Below, piece by piece: positions 14,201-26,600 of a DNA stretch of 64,000 bases. The stretch covers positions 14,101,575-14,165,574 of the forward strand of contig JACDQD010000005.1 in the NCBI GenBank assembly GCA_019843655.1, written 5' to 3'. This DNA is from Lethocerus indicus (lineage: Eukaryota; Arthropoda; Insecta; Hemiptera; Belostomatidae). A program made the position numbers and the translations under genes. The notes beneath the pieces were generated by a model. It was not told the origin of the DNA and ran no database searches. It saw only the letters and a list, made by a program, of their open reading frames with translations. Numbering within the stretch: the stretch's first letter is position 1; the number at the start of each line of letters is the position of its first letter.

Positions 14201-16406
14201 AAGACATGTTTAGAATTCATTGAAATTAATACATTATGGCAGTATATAATGTGTATGTATGTGTTCAGTTCATAAATCGTGGTTAGTGAGATTGTCATTC
14301 GTATGTTCATTATGAAAAACGTAAACTAAAAATGATATATCATCATTCTGGATATTCTGCCTCCACTCCCGCATTTTGCACCGGTTTCGGCACATCGCCA
14401 TCGCCTGCAGCATTCGGCAAGTCGCAACACATTCCAAGTGCAGTTGTCAACTGATGAATTATAATATATATTTATTCGTTATGGCTGGATTTTAAGGTTA
14501 TTTGTAACTGTAATGTGTCGAGTGGGTTGGGGTTAATATCAAGTATGCATTGGAAGTTGCGTTAACACCTAGGAACCGACACCACGCATACCCCTCCCCC
14601 CGGTTTTAAGATTGATAAGCACTTCCGGCGTAAACCACCAATTTCCGATTCCGTGTGTGCACTGTGTTCTATCAGACGGGCTAAGCGTACGACGTTGTAA
14701 TTACATGGCTAATATCTAGAGTGGGTTGGTTGGGTAAGGGAGGTGACAGAGGGGTCCGGTCGATGACGCGGTGTTGTATACCTATACCTGGCCGGTCCCC
14801 CGTTGTACACGACCCGCGAAGATTTCTTTTTGCTTCACTCCCGCCCCGCCACTCCGTTATGATTTAAGACTTTCACTCTGCATGAATTATTAAATCGCGG
14901 TCGTGAGTTCATTCCGCCGTTGTCCGACTCCGGGATGAAGGGGTATGGTGGGGGGCTGGCGGAGGAATGCCGGATATCGTCCCTCGTTATTCCGTCGTCC
15001 TTGTTGACCCAGCAAACATTTTCCTGCAGGATTTCTAGAACCCGAAATATAAGATTGTAGGCTGAGAAGGTATTCCATTTCATTAAACATTCCACATATT
15101 CGGAACAATATTAAAAGTCGTTAAAAGTAACTTAAATACTTAAACAAATTTTAATTAGTTAATATCTTGAACTTATATTAAGAAATATTTCGTAGAATCG
15201 TAATTGTTAAAGCGGCAGTTTTTAAATATTTTTTACTAGCTTATCTAATGGAGGGTAGGAGAAAAGTGATTAAAAGTTGGCCTTAAATTTTGGGAACCTA
15301 CTATCTAATATGAAAAACCTGTTTACTCATTTTGCGCGCATTGTTTTTTATATTTTACTTTAATGCCTAATAAAATCCTTTATCGTTATTCTTGTCTTCG
15401 CGAGTAAAAACAGGCTGTAAGCATGTAGAATGTTTTATTTTATTTGAATTTTCTTTACAAGACGGACAACTGTGAAACGAGAGAGGGGCGGAGTTTTTGC
15501 AGGACAGAGCCCGGTTTACCCTTTGCCTATTGGCCCGTTTGGGGGGTTCTCTGTCTCTCAAAGGATTCCGAAATTAGAAGCGGAGCAAGGAAAAAACGAG
15601 AGAAACAAACGCAATGACTCATTGCCCACAATGTGGGGAGGCTGGGATGTTTGGCACAGTTTCAGATCTTATTAATAGACTTCGATAGAACTGGAAATCT
15701 TAACAAACAGGATTGATTTTACGAGCGGGAGCAGTGCGAAGTGTGGGCGGGAGGGGGAGGTTAGATCCGTTGGGAAAAAAATTCCGAACGCGGCCCCTCC
15801 CGTTTTGGAACTCATTCTGTATATACAACTATTCCGTAATTTTAATACCAGAGAAATGGGACGCTCCGAGTCCAAACCGGTTACACTGAATCGTGATACT
15901 TCTTTTACCTTTTGTTTGGATTGATTTCCGTCTGGAATTTTCGCGCCCGATAAAGACGAAATAAATTGTGGTCAATAAGCAGGTAATATTTCTAGTGTTA
16001 ACCGTTACTGTTAATTGTAATGTAAGCGATTAACGTTTTCATTCATTAATACGAAAGAATTTTTAATCAATAAATTGAAAATTATAATGAAAATGATTTC
16101 AAATGATACCGAAACTGCAATCTCTCTAATTTTACTGTAACCAGTGTTATATTGAGGTTGAGAGGGCGAGAATAAAAAGTTTTCAAATAACATAAGTGCA
16201 GATCCCCATTGGGCTTAAGGTTGGGGGCAGATGAGCAGGGGCTGGTAGTAGGTTATCGGTGCCCCGTTCCTCCATTTAATGCCCTCCAAGAAGGTGTATA
16301 TCGAACGGTGGCCCTAATCTCGGCGGTAGTGCCCCGATACCTTCTTAGTGGATCGAAACGTTTTAGTGCTGGCAGTTAGAAATATTTGTAACGCCCCCGC
16401 CACTTA

Positions 16407-16424
16407 CCTGGGGCCGGCCCCAGG
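16407..16424. repeat. Perfect 18-bp GC palindrome
   Basis: CCTGGGGCCGGCCCCAGG equals its own reverse complement. It sits in a GC-rich block inside AT-rich intron. Confidence 0.95.
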
Positions 16425-16661
16425 GGCTAATGGCCGGACTAAATCCGACAACCGTCCTGACTTCTTTTGAACTGGTCTCGATTCGTTCCTCTCTTATGTG
16501 ATCGAACAAATCTCAAACAGAATCCTTTCACCAATCTTTTACCTGTCTATTCTCTTGCCAATTAATCATTCATTAATATTCAGTCTACTTTATTACAGAT
16601 TAATACCGGTTTATTTAATTTTGATATTATATCACACTCGAGCTATATGTGCAAATTCTGT

Positions 16662-16666
<5 letters not shown>

Positions 16667-16705
<39 letters not shown>
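16667..16705. repeat. (TA)n microsatellite
   Basis: An uninterrupted TA dinucleotide run of 39 bases. The Tyr-Ile repeat frames that cross it are artefacts of the repeat. Confidence 0.97.
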
Positions 16706-16708
<3 letters not shown>

Positions 16709-19700
16709 TAATCCGCATAAACTTACTTTAGGAGAATACCTTGGTAGACCAAAATCATGCAGTGCTAGTGAATATCTTTATTTCGAGCGAAATAATAACG
16801 TTTGGCTCGCCTACTGGGGACTGTCATCTGCGGACCTTATTTGAGAATATTAGTGAAATATAGTGGAAGCGGCCAGCCTTGCTTCTGAAATACAATATGA
16901 GCAGTGCTGTGAAAAATCAACAAATAAAACGAAAGTAGGTTGAGAATATCGTCTGGAAGCCAGATTTTGTCTGTTTCTTTCTTTTTCATTTTAAATTATG
17001 GTCTCTGCTGGCTCTTTTTGTCTGTTAGTTTAATATTTAATCTCTTATTAAAAGAAGTATGGCAGTGACAACGCTGTCACTACACTATATTGCTTGAGTA
17101 GTATCTAAATAGTAACCAATTTCAGTCTCGTTATTGTCGCGGAAAGAATTATCCGTGTTTAAATGCTGAAGCCGTGGGTGAACATATTTAATTCGATTAT
17201 CCGAAATTAATTTATTCGCGGACAAAAACGTCATTTGGCTACGTAGAAAGAAACTGTTGTCTTAATTCGGACGCTTTTTCTGGCGTTATTGGGGCCGGTG
17301 TGATTCTCTGCACCTTTCTCCATTTGATTGACCGGCTCGTTGGCAGTAAGGCGAAAGGGGGACAAAAAACGCAGAACAGAGTCGTTGTGACTACCGGCCA
17401 TAAATTGAGCCCTCACCAACGGCCGCCCTTCTTGTGTCGCCGCTCAACTGAGATCTGGGCCCTTCCGAAGTCCTTTTTTTCACACCAAGTGAGTAAGCAA
17501 AAAGTTAATCTAATACACCCGGCACTCTTTTATCCGAGGATGGCTAATACATTTTCCGATGCCGGTTTAGCGACACAAAATTTGACATAGCGGATGAAAC
17601 TGTTGAATATCACTCGAGCCCAGAACAAATATTGTGTCCGTTTAAGATCATTTAAATCTTGGTTCCAAGAAGTAATGCAGTGTGTAAATTGTAAAACTTC
17701 ACTCTCATCATTCAAACTCTCCTGTGATTTCTGTGAGGGGGGAAATAACTACAAGACAAACGAAAGTTCAGGCTGAAAGCGACACACTTCAAAATATCAT
17801 TAATATAGCTGGGTAAAAGAGGAAAAAGATATTATATTTAGTTCATTCCTGTTACGTCGCATATTGTATCCAAATATTAATTCGGAGTTCTCAGCACTTC
17901 AGACCGGTTCGTCACTTAAGCAAAATAAATAAACTTGGCTAGGCCCGTGAAATGGGGATAAGTGGTCCCATGGCTGAGATTCCCAGAATGGCACAGGAGC
18001 AAGAGTAAGGAGCACATGCATCTCACGTCCTCCGAAAACTTGTTTCGCTACCATTTCTCTCCCCCTAGTCACGTATATTTTCCCCGTGGGTAATGCTACC
18101 GGTGATGCTAAGGCTCTCAGGGCGCTGTTTATACGGAGGTCCAGAAGCAGTCTCAAACCCAGGCGCATTTCTCTGCAGAATTCAAAAGCATGCCAGCCGA
18201 TAAGAGAGGATACTCCGTCTGACGACAGCAGGTACCCAATATCGCACGCGTACGTTTGTTTTACACGATGGCAGCATAAAATCCTGCGCGGAATTAATGT
18301 TAGTTGCCGAATAGGTAACTTTTTTACAAAGTAAAAGCAAATCAGGTGTCCGATTAGACGTTGGAAATCGACTGCGCAGACCGCTAGCGTGACCCAACAA
18401 TGATTTGGGCGCGAAAATAATTCGTTTTCACGTTAGCATAAATCCACATTCTCATTTGACAGAGTAATTATATTCCCGTCTCTGTGGCTTTCACGAATCC
18501 GTGATTGTTTCTCGACACGAAAGAAAAAGGATAAGGTAGACTGAAGATTTTCACTGTTGGCATTTTGGGAGAGGGGGTCGTCAGCGCCAGGGATAATGTC
18601 ATATTTGCATATTTAATTTTTTCCTTCGGCTTAATTGTTTTTTAACTCCGTTCCATTTTGCTGTAGGTTCCCCATTCCCGCTGTGGGATTAAAAACTGGC
18701 TGGCTCATGGTTTGTTTAAACGTGGCCATTCCTGTGGAGCAGGTGTCACGGGCCGCCTGGCGCTTATTAGGTGGTGCGAGTTGAAAATTATCTGAAATTG
18801 AATCTGTCGCCAAAGAGGATTTTAAAACGGGTTTAGGCCTAGTGCCGCCTTCCTGTCTCATATTTGGTACGTTCCAAATACGGGTTAGCGATGCCACTGT
18901 TATACAACTACTATTTAGATTCATTATGCAACACTAAATGTTGCGGAATATTCCTTATAATTACATTGCGTACAATTTTGTATTTTCAAATTAGTCGGAA
19001 GTTGAAAGAGTGTGGCCTTACAGGATCGTCGCTCAGGCCTACAGGAATTGCGTAAACAAGTGAATTTATATATTATTATACTCATGTTATATTATTGCAA
19101 TTTCGCGAACTTGGATTTATTTATAAAAGTGGGCGATATTAACTGGGTTCATATTTTCCTTAGTACTTGGGACGACCTCGGGGAACTCTGGGGTGCCTAC
19201 CGCAATATAAATCTCCGTTGAAGGGCCTCCCTTTTGACGGCTAGTCGCTAGATCGAACCGGCCGAACTAGAAATTATATTAAAAATAAACCTCTTCAAGT
19301 GGGTCGTTAAATATTGGGCGCTGTCTCGGCAGATGGCCGGCACGTGCTCAACCGTCAGCTCTCAGTCCCCTTCCGGTCCCCATTCACGTAGGATATTAAT
19401 GAAACGGCGCGGGTTACGTGATAGTGCGTTTCATTCATCGCCTCTTTCGTTAAAGTTCAAAGTGCTATAATTCATTCAACGTAAAGTGATGTTTACAAAT
19501 AAGTATGTACAATTTTATTTATTTAGAAGCGTGAAAATTGTTTTGTATCCTGTTAATTTAAATACGCCCGATGATAAGGTCCGTCCTGGTGAATTGAGGG
19601 ATATGAATAAATTTGATAAATATTTAGGCATTAATGAACATAGCTAACAAATTCGTTTTGTCTGTTTTTAATACAAAATAAAAACAGGCCTATATTATTT

Positions 19701-21684
19701 ATACTAAAATTTAAATTCAGGTCTAATACTTATAATACTGTGCAATCGGATCCTACTTATTATCCTTATAGCACCAAACTCTCTACTTTTAACTGGCATA
19801 ATGGCACATGACCATTCTACAATGTTCTCATTAAGGTAAAACATTTCTTAATAGTTTTCCTCTGAAACTGACTGCCGATTAATATTCGCGACACACTGGG
19901 TGTCGGCATTCTTTTTTGCGCCTTACATCACCGGCAAATTCTGTATGAATACCTCCTGCCAATGGTTTGGGGACATGATCTCAACAATACGAGGAGGGAA
20001 ATCATTTCTATTTTAAGACCCTGATACTATTGATCCTCCGGAGTGAAAGGCGAAATAGATCCTGCAGTTGCAGAAGGTATTCGGACTGCATCGTAAATCT
20101 TCAAGTTCGGTATAGTTTTTTTTTCTGTAGCCGAGCATTTTCTCATTACCTCCTTGAGTCCTGCGCCTATTGAGTTCGAATTATTATTCGCGACCGATCG
20201 TCCGTCAAGGGTGGAACACGTAGGATGCTATTTATAGCTTTATCTTTTTTATGCAAATAACCAGGTAAGAGACATTATTTATTGCCGGCGTTCTAACTTG
20301 CATAGGTAAATAATTTTCCACTGTTTTAGAACGACTTAATTATACTGACCTCGTTGCGTCAATGTACCGCACATTAATAATAACTAATAATCGTTATGAT
20401 TAGACTTCAATTCATTTCATAGGTTTCAATTTATTTCGTGGATCAGTTCCCTCATGTAATCACTCGGTTGCAATATTTCGGTCGCATAATGAGACTATCG
20501 ATTTGTTTGTTAGCTTAGTTGGGTTAATACTTTTCATTTACATTAAACTGTGTTCTTCATAAATCAAGCTGAATTAACTGTGTGGTACAAGAGTTGTTAT
20601 CATAGAATTAGGTTTATCAAAGAGCCATTGTCTTAAGGTTTATGGTTTATTTATTGAGTCCATTTATGTTTCCCTTTAAGCAGTATTTGTTGTATTAGTT
20701 AAGGGTCTACCTGAAAAGAAATATATGTGTGTCCATATGTGTTAATTTCTTGAGCTGCATTTTAACCGAGGAAATTACATAATTTTTTTTTTAATTAGTG
20801 CTAATTATCTTAAATGTAAATTTGTACTTGTGTACACTAAGATTACTCTGCCGTCCCTTACCAATTTACTGGAATAGTTATGTTAGGAAGTGGATGGACA
20901 TGAATATAAGGTCTTATATATTTTTCGTATCGGTGCTTTGTCAGTAAACTTGTAACCGGCCCAAATACCAAACGTGAACTCTTGTTATACGGAACCTCGC
21001 AAAAACCGGTACTAGAATTTTTAATCATTCACGAATCTGAGTTACATTTCTGAAAGACGCTCATTTATTTTTTTCCGGATAATTTATGGGAGCGAATGTC
21101 GATACAGATCTGGGGATTTGAATTACTCATTCACTTTAGGAACCGCCGTTTTAATGATACCGATTCAAATGTTGGGCTGGAAAGGAATGTCACTGGCTAT
21201 CATAACGGGTCGGCGGAGAACCGATTAACGCGCCGATTTGCATAAACGCCATCAGATAGTAGTAATCTGGGATTCGAGACCGTCCAGTCCCGGGAGCTTG
21301 AAATGAATCGCTAATATTTCAATTCGGGTTCGTGTAATCGCACTTACTTACCCGTATCCCCTCACCCTAATTAAATATGCCCTTTCCCGTGTTTTACAAG
21401 ATTAATAGCGAATCCTGAAAATTAATGATCGCTCTTCGGCGATCCGGCTCGTTGATAATTTTAGCCGAAACCACTCCGGCCCTCCTGCCCCGCAGCTCTA
21501 ACTTTCTATCGGCCTCCGGGACAATCTATCATATTCCCAACGGCCTCCAAGCTTTTTCGCGGAGTTCCGAACAAAATTAATTAGTGCACGGAGTGAGTGC
21601 TCAAGATTGACCTGTTCCGAATAAACACGAGTTTGGCATTCGATAGGCGCAATTTTTCATATTAAAATGGCTAACCGAGGCTGC

Positions 21685-21720
21685 TAGAAACTGACAGTTT
21701 CTAAGCTGCCTGACAGGCAG
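21685..21720. repeat. Two adjacent short perfect hairpins
   Basis: TAGAAACT-GAC-AGTTTCTA (21685-21703) is followed two bases later by CTGCCTG-A-CAGGCAG (21706-21720). Both stems are perfect. They are too short for a microRNA precursor. Confidence 0.9.
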
Positions 21721-23600
21721 TTTGTTGAGCCGTTTTCCAGATGTAACTAGCGTTAAATATTTGCGACCCTTTTATTTACAACGATTTCTATTCTCGAGGG
21801 GTCATTGTTGTGTGCTGTGCGCCGTATTTACGGCTTTCCGTATCGGGCTCCGTTCGATTAAGGTTATAGATATTTTCACGGGCACGCCCGCCCCTATCGT
21901 TATTTATAGGTGTTCCCAATCTCGGCGATGGACCCTAAAATAAAATGCGGCCATGTAAGACTTTCGTTACGCGTTTAAAAATGCCGTCGCTGCAAATTTT
22001 ATGTACACAGTCTGGCCCATAAGTTTTATGAATAAAACCTTTGTCAGTGAAGCAGTGGCGGAATTAAGCTTAAGAAGTAAATTTTTAACGTTGGATTAAG
22101 AGCGCAGGGTGACATAAAAACCCCCCTGACTAAATGACCCATCCTTATTAATGTAAGACTTACGCTAATTGGTTTGCACTGGTTCACTTAATTTTCGAAT
22201 CACTGAAGAAATTGATTAATGAATACATAACGAGCCTTCTCCCGCCTAGCCAAAACAGGTCGGAATGATGTAGAATGAAAACCTACATCCGTTACACCGT
22301 GATTGTGATGACATAAGTCCACTTTTCAACTCAAGAAATGTGACATAAATAAAACATCGAGGCGAATCTAATGAATTGTAGAAATTTTACCAAGCAAGCA
22401 AGCAGCGAATATCGAATTATGTATAAAGAAATTTGGGATTTCTGCAATTTCTTAGAATGTAAGGACCTCACTGTGTAACCGTTAATTATTTATTGCCTGT
22501 TTAGGGTCTAATAGCGTTAGTCGAGACCCACAATCAATATTCCATTAGCGGTTGTTTGTTAACAAACCAAGCTAGCTATAATAGCGGTGGTATCGTTCCC
22601 CCGGGGGACCGGATTAGTAGTCAGACCTATAATTTCGAATTTTCCAAAATGCTGTCGGACTCTCCATCTGAGAGCCCCGGAGGTAGGCTTCACCTTTCCT
22701 CGGTATCGGCATCTTGGGCTTGGGGCGGTCGTTGAACGGGCACTTAGCAGCTAACTTTGCTGGCTGCTATCCGTCAGTGCCCCACCAGTCTTCCCGTTCT
22801 GTTCATTATTAACACTAATCCATTGTTTTTGATGATTGTGCCGACGTGAATATTTATTTCTAATTTTCTGTTCCAAGTGAATTATAGTTGCCTTTATTCA
22901 CACGTGCGACTGGGTCGTTTAAAACAACTATAGAAAACGCATCAATACGTACTGTAAAATTGATTTGAATGTGAAGTATACTGACCTATGACTTACTCTT
23001 ATCTTGGACCTTCCTAAACTAAGAATTCCGTACTAAGACTAGGCCGTTACTGGTGTATTGGTCTTCCAAAATCAAGTAAATAAGGCACGTCATGTTTGTG
23101 TAAAAATAAAAGTCACTTTTTACATTTTTGGCGGAAAGGAATCTACGTTTATTATACAAAACATGTAAAAACGAACATTTTTATTTGCTTCAATTAATAC
23201 TGAAAGCAGAAGGGATAATATGATTTCATAACATATTCGTTGAGAATATCAGGAGGACGTTTGAAAATATTTCTGAAAAACCATTATTCTACGGAGGTAC
23301 TTCCTTGTCTTGCAGATGGTAAATTATTCAGTAGAAAAACTCAGTTAATGTATCTCCGTCCAAAGACCAGGTCAGTTTGAAAACGCCACTATTCAAATGA
23401 GACCCGATTATCGCGCGGCAAAAAACTCCCGGAGTAAATGTATCGCGAAAAATGTCCGACTCGTAATGAAGACGTTTGTAACATTTAAAACGGACGTTGA
23501 AAATTATAGACTGCAAAAAGAAAATACTCTCGGATCGAGACCGGAGCTTATAATTAGGCTCCCGCTCGATTCTTATCTGAGTCAGTAATTATAATATATG

Positions 23601-23623
23601 GCGTTTCCCTGTTTCAGGTGAGT
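23601..23623 (+). promoter_or_regulatory. Recursive-splicing ratchet site (AG|GT) 2
   Basis: GCGTTTCCCTGTTTCAG ends at 23617 and the donor GTGAGT starts at 23618. A further consensus donor, GAC|GTGAGT, follows at 23659, giving a 41-bp possible recursive exon (23618-23658). This is the same architecture as the site at 2240, on the same strand as the tensin exons and 21.4 kb further along. Confidence 0.55.
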
Positions 23624-23664
23624 TGGATTGATTCTGGAGTTTTCAAGCTAAAGGAGACGTGAGT

Positions 23665-26600
23665 TATATCACCTTTTTTTAAATATATTACCTACATATG
23701 TCCTGAGTCATGCATGACAATTTCAATATGGACGGTTGTTATGGTACGATTTGGTATCGAATAAAATTAACAAATTCCTTGATAAATGCAAATATATCGA
23801 AATCATATTTCTGTTATACATACTAAACGCTGTTCCCTGAGATTATCAGTTATATACTATGAGATCAATTATTATACTACGTACTTGTAATACATTAGGA
23901 TGTCGATAAATGAAATGGAGGGTTTGGTAGACTAAGATAATCGAAACATTTAAGGACTATCTTTGTAAGGAATACTAACATATAGTTGTCATTTTTACAT
24001 TAATACTGAGACATTTTATGCGATATATATCCCAAGAATATGTGCCCAATCGCGTCACTCCATTTATTTGGACCGTTGCTGACCTTTTTTTTCGACGCCC
24101 ATTTTATTTTCCCACCAGCCCAAGCGTCCGATGTCCGCTCCGTGGCGTGTAGCCCGGGTCCGGTTTGTGCCACGCCCCGGTAGTCGGCGATTTGCATGAA
24201 ACGTTTCGCAAGAGCACGATGGGTACACGGTCGGGTCCCGTTCAAATCCCGACCGAGTTTTATGTGCCGGATCCGGTTGTAAAAACTCGATTCGGAAGCG
24301 TGTTCGACTGAGATTGTACCGGACCACTATTCGCTATCCTCGACGGCTCTCTTTATCCCGTCAAGAATAACCGGCGACTGATTAAAACGACTTACGGCAA
24401 TAATAAATCGCCGCAACCACTGTCTTAGTCTGACAGTTACGGCCGGAGAGAACGTCATATGATACGAGAGAAAAGAATTTCTCCACGAGTGGATAAATAT
24501 TCCCTGACGTTGTTTTACCAGAAATGTGGGGACGAGACATGGGGATGCGTTCCCGGGCCATTTCAATATTGTGTTCCGCTCAACGACCACCGATTATTAC
24601 AGAATGCTCCTTGGCGCGTTCGTGCACCGGGCAAGGTCGTAACTCTCCTTTTCTGCCACACCCAGCTGCCAATTTCCGAAAGGTAGTAAATTACCGCCTA
24701 TTAATTATACGAAATTGCAAACTGTTTGTCACGAGTTACGTACGAAGTCATGGAAATGTAAACTTACTACGTCAGAAAAATATCAATTGAAATAAACAAC
24801 ATATTCATTTTGAATAATTTACGATTCAATAATTTTACTAAAGCTAATATCATAGTGCGGCTGTATATTCATGTATATACAGCTTAATTACCAGGCAAAT
24901 CGGTAAGTGTACCTTATACCATTGTTTTTTATTAATTGCTTTCGAGTTAGGGTGATATTTAGTATATAAATTATATGCGGTATTGTTTTTTGCAATTCCT
25001 AATCTTTCTATTTGGACGTGATTATATAATTTGCCGATATCACGCATCGATAACAAGGTGACTGGCGTTATGAGAGGAAAGGAGAGTTGGGACTGTAACT
25101 AGGGATGATTCTGATGGTGGAGGAGGGTGGGTGGCTAGGAGGGAGTAGGAATGCAGGACCGGTACCGCTTTCATTCCGTCGGCGGTCGTTAGGGTCAAAC
25201 CCTTTTTTGTTAGCGACTAAACGTGCGTTTTGGCGAGGTGGTTTACCGGGTCCGTCCCTGACCCCGACGGCCGCATAATGGAACCCAGGTCCCGGCTCTG
25301 AATTAATCCCCGTCAGCTTGCTGTCCACTCCATCAGTCATCCTCCCCGGCCCCTCCTTTTCCCCTTTTATCTTTTATTTATTTTCCACCCACCGCTCGAC
25401 TTTTATTTTCAGTGCTCGTCACGCGAAAAGGGTTCGGACGACACTGGGAACGTTCTTCTTCGTCCTGCTGGACATAATGGAATAGCAGTCATTAGATTTA
25501 GATTGGTATGTCGAATCTCCCATTACTGTGGCAGCAGTGAGATAATTCGATATCACCGTATCCTTATTGTTTTTATTTCTTGTTAATAGGAAATAATAAC
25601 TCTTGGCTGTCCGGAAACTGTTGTAACAGTATTAATACACATTGATTATGTCTGAAATTAATAAAAATGTGATATGAGTGATGAAAACGTCACTAATTAT
25701 CTCCAGCCTTCCTATTTACAGTTCGAAATATAGTGTGAGGAAGGCTTAAATCTACCAAATGTGCGTAATATTGTTCCGAAACCACGCGGTCTGCGATATG
25801 CATAGATGTTGAGTTAAAGTTAAGTGCACAGGTAATGTGTGCAAAAAATCACTTTGTATTTCTAGTTCGTAAACGCGTTAAAAAAAATAGAATAAATTTG
25901 TTCCCATTTTATATAACGAGATAAATAAGCTTATCTTCGGTCGATCATCGCTCGAGATAATGGCTTTTTTACATCGCTAATGGACAAACAGTACCTGAGC
26001 GCACAGTGTTCACTTTCTCGTGTATAGGTTGATTGACCTCCGACAACACGGGGCTAAGATCTTACTCCTCACAATACATTCGGCATTTTCGTTCCCCGGT
26101 AAATTCCAGCTGTAAATCAACCCAATTGTTGGCAAAATAAGTCAGTTCCACTGGGTGAACTGAGATGACTCTGAGATCATTTCATGTCGAAGGCTGAAAT
26201 TCAATACTTACTTAATATTTTCAGCAAGAATAAAAGTGCCCCATACCCAATAATAAATAGATTGTTGTGTATAATACGTTCCTCGTTTGTTGATAATTAT
26301 TGCGCCGAGTTTCATTGTACATCCAAAAATAGAGAGCTATAAACCGTCTTGGGAATATTTCACCCGGGACAGTTATCCCGGTACATTATACTTATACTGT
26401 CCCACGCTATCAACTTCACGTTAACAGCAGCCATAAGTTTCTGTCACTGTCGAAAAGTAAGAAACGCAAGCTGCACTACTCTCCCGCGGCTCCAGCAATA
26501 GCTCCCGTATTTTCCCTCCGAAGCCATCCATCAATTTATTTGTACCATTGGAAGTCATAAAGATGTCCGACTCCCAGCCTACGAAATGTAAATATAGAGT

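Larger units (their letters stand above)
2320..20240. other. Long intronic stretch, no supported gene
   Basis: AT-rich DNA alternates with GC-rich blocks near 3050-3480, 6480-6860, 7550-7720, 8440-8900, 9430-9750, 10500-10850, 11100-11400, 12000-12200, 13500-13850, 14560-15010, 15480-15880, 16200-16450, 17200-17560 and 17930-18240. Strong acceptor-like tracts (for example ending 5173 and 7654) lack a convincing donor. All short frames are unrecognised. The (TA)n at 16667 and the 18-bp palindrome at 16407 lie here. Confidence 0.5.

Noticed and set aside
16498..16844. Frames with Tyr-Ile repeats crossing the (TA)n run
   Set aside because: Artefact of translating the dinucleotide repeat.
24215..24260. 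tRNA-like T arm GTTCAAATC near 24240
   Set aside because: The flanking bases do not form the 5-bp T stem and no acceptor or anticodon arms can be built.
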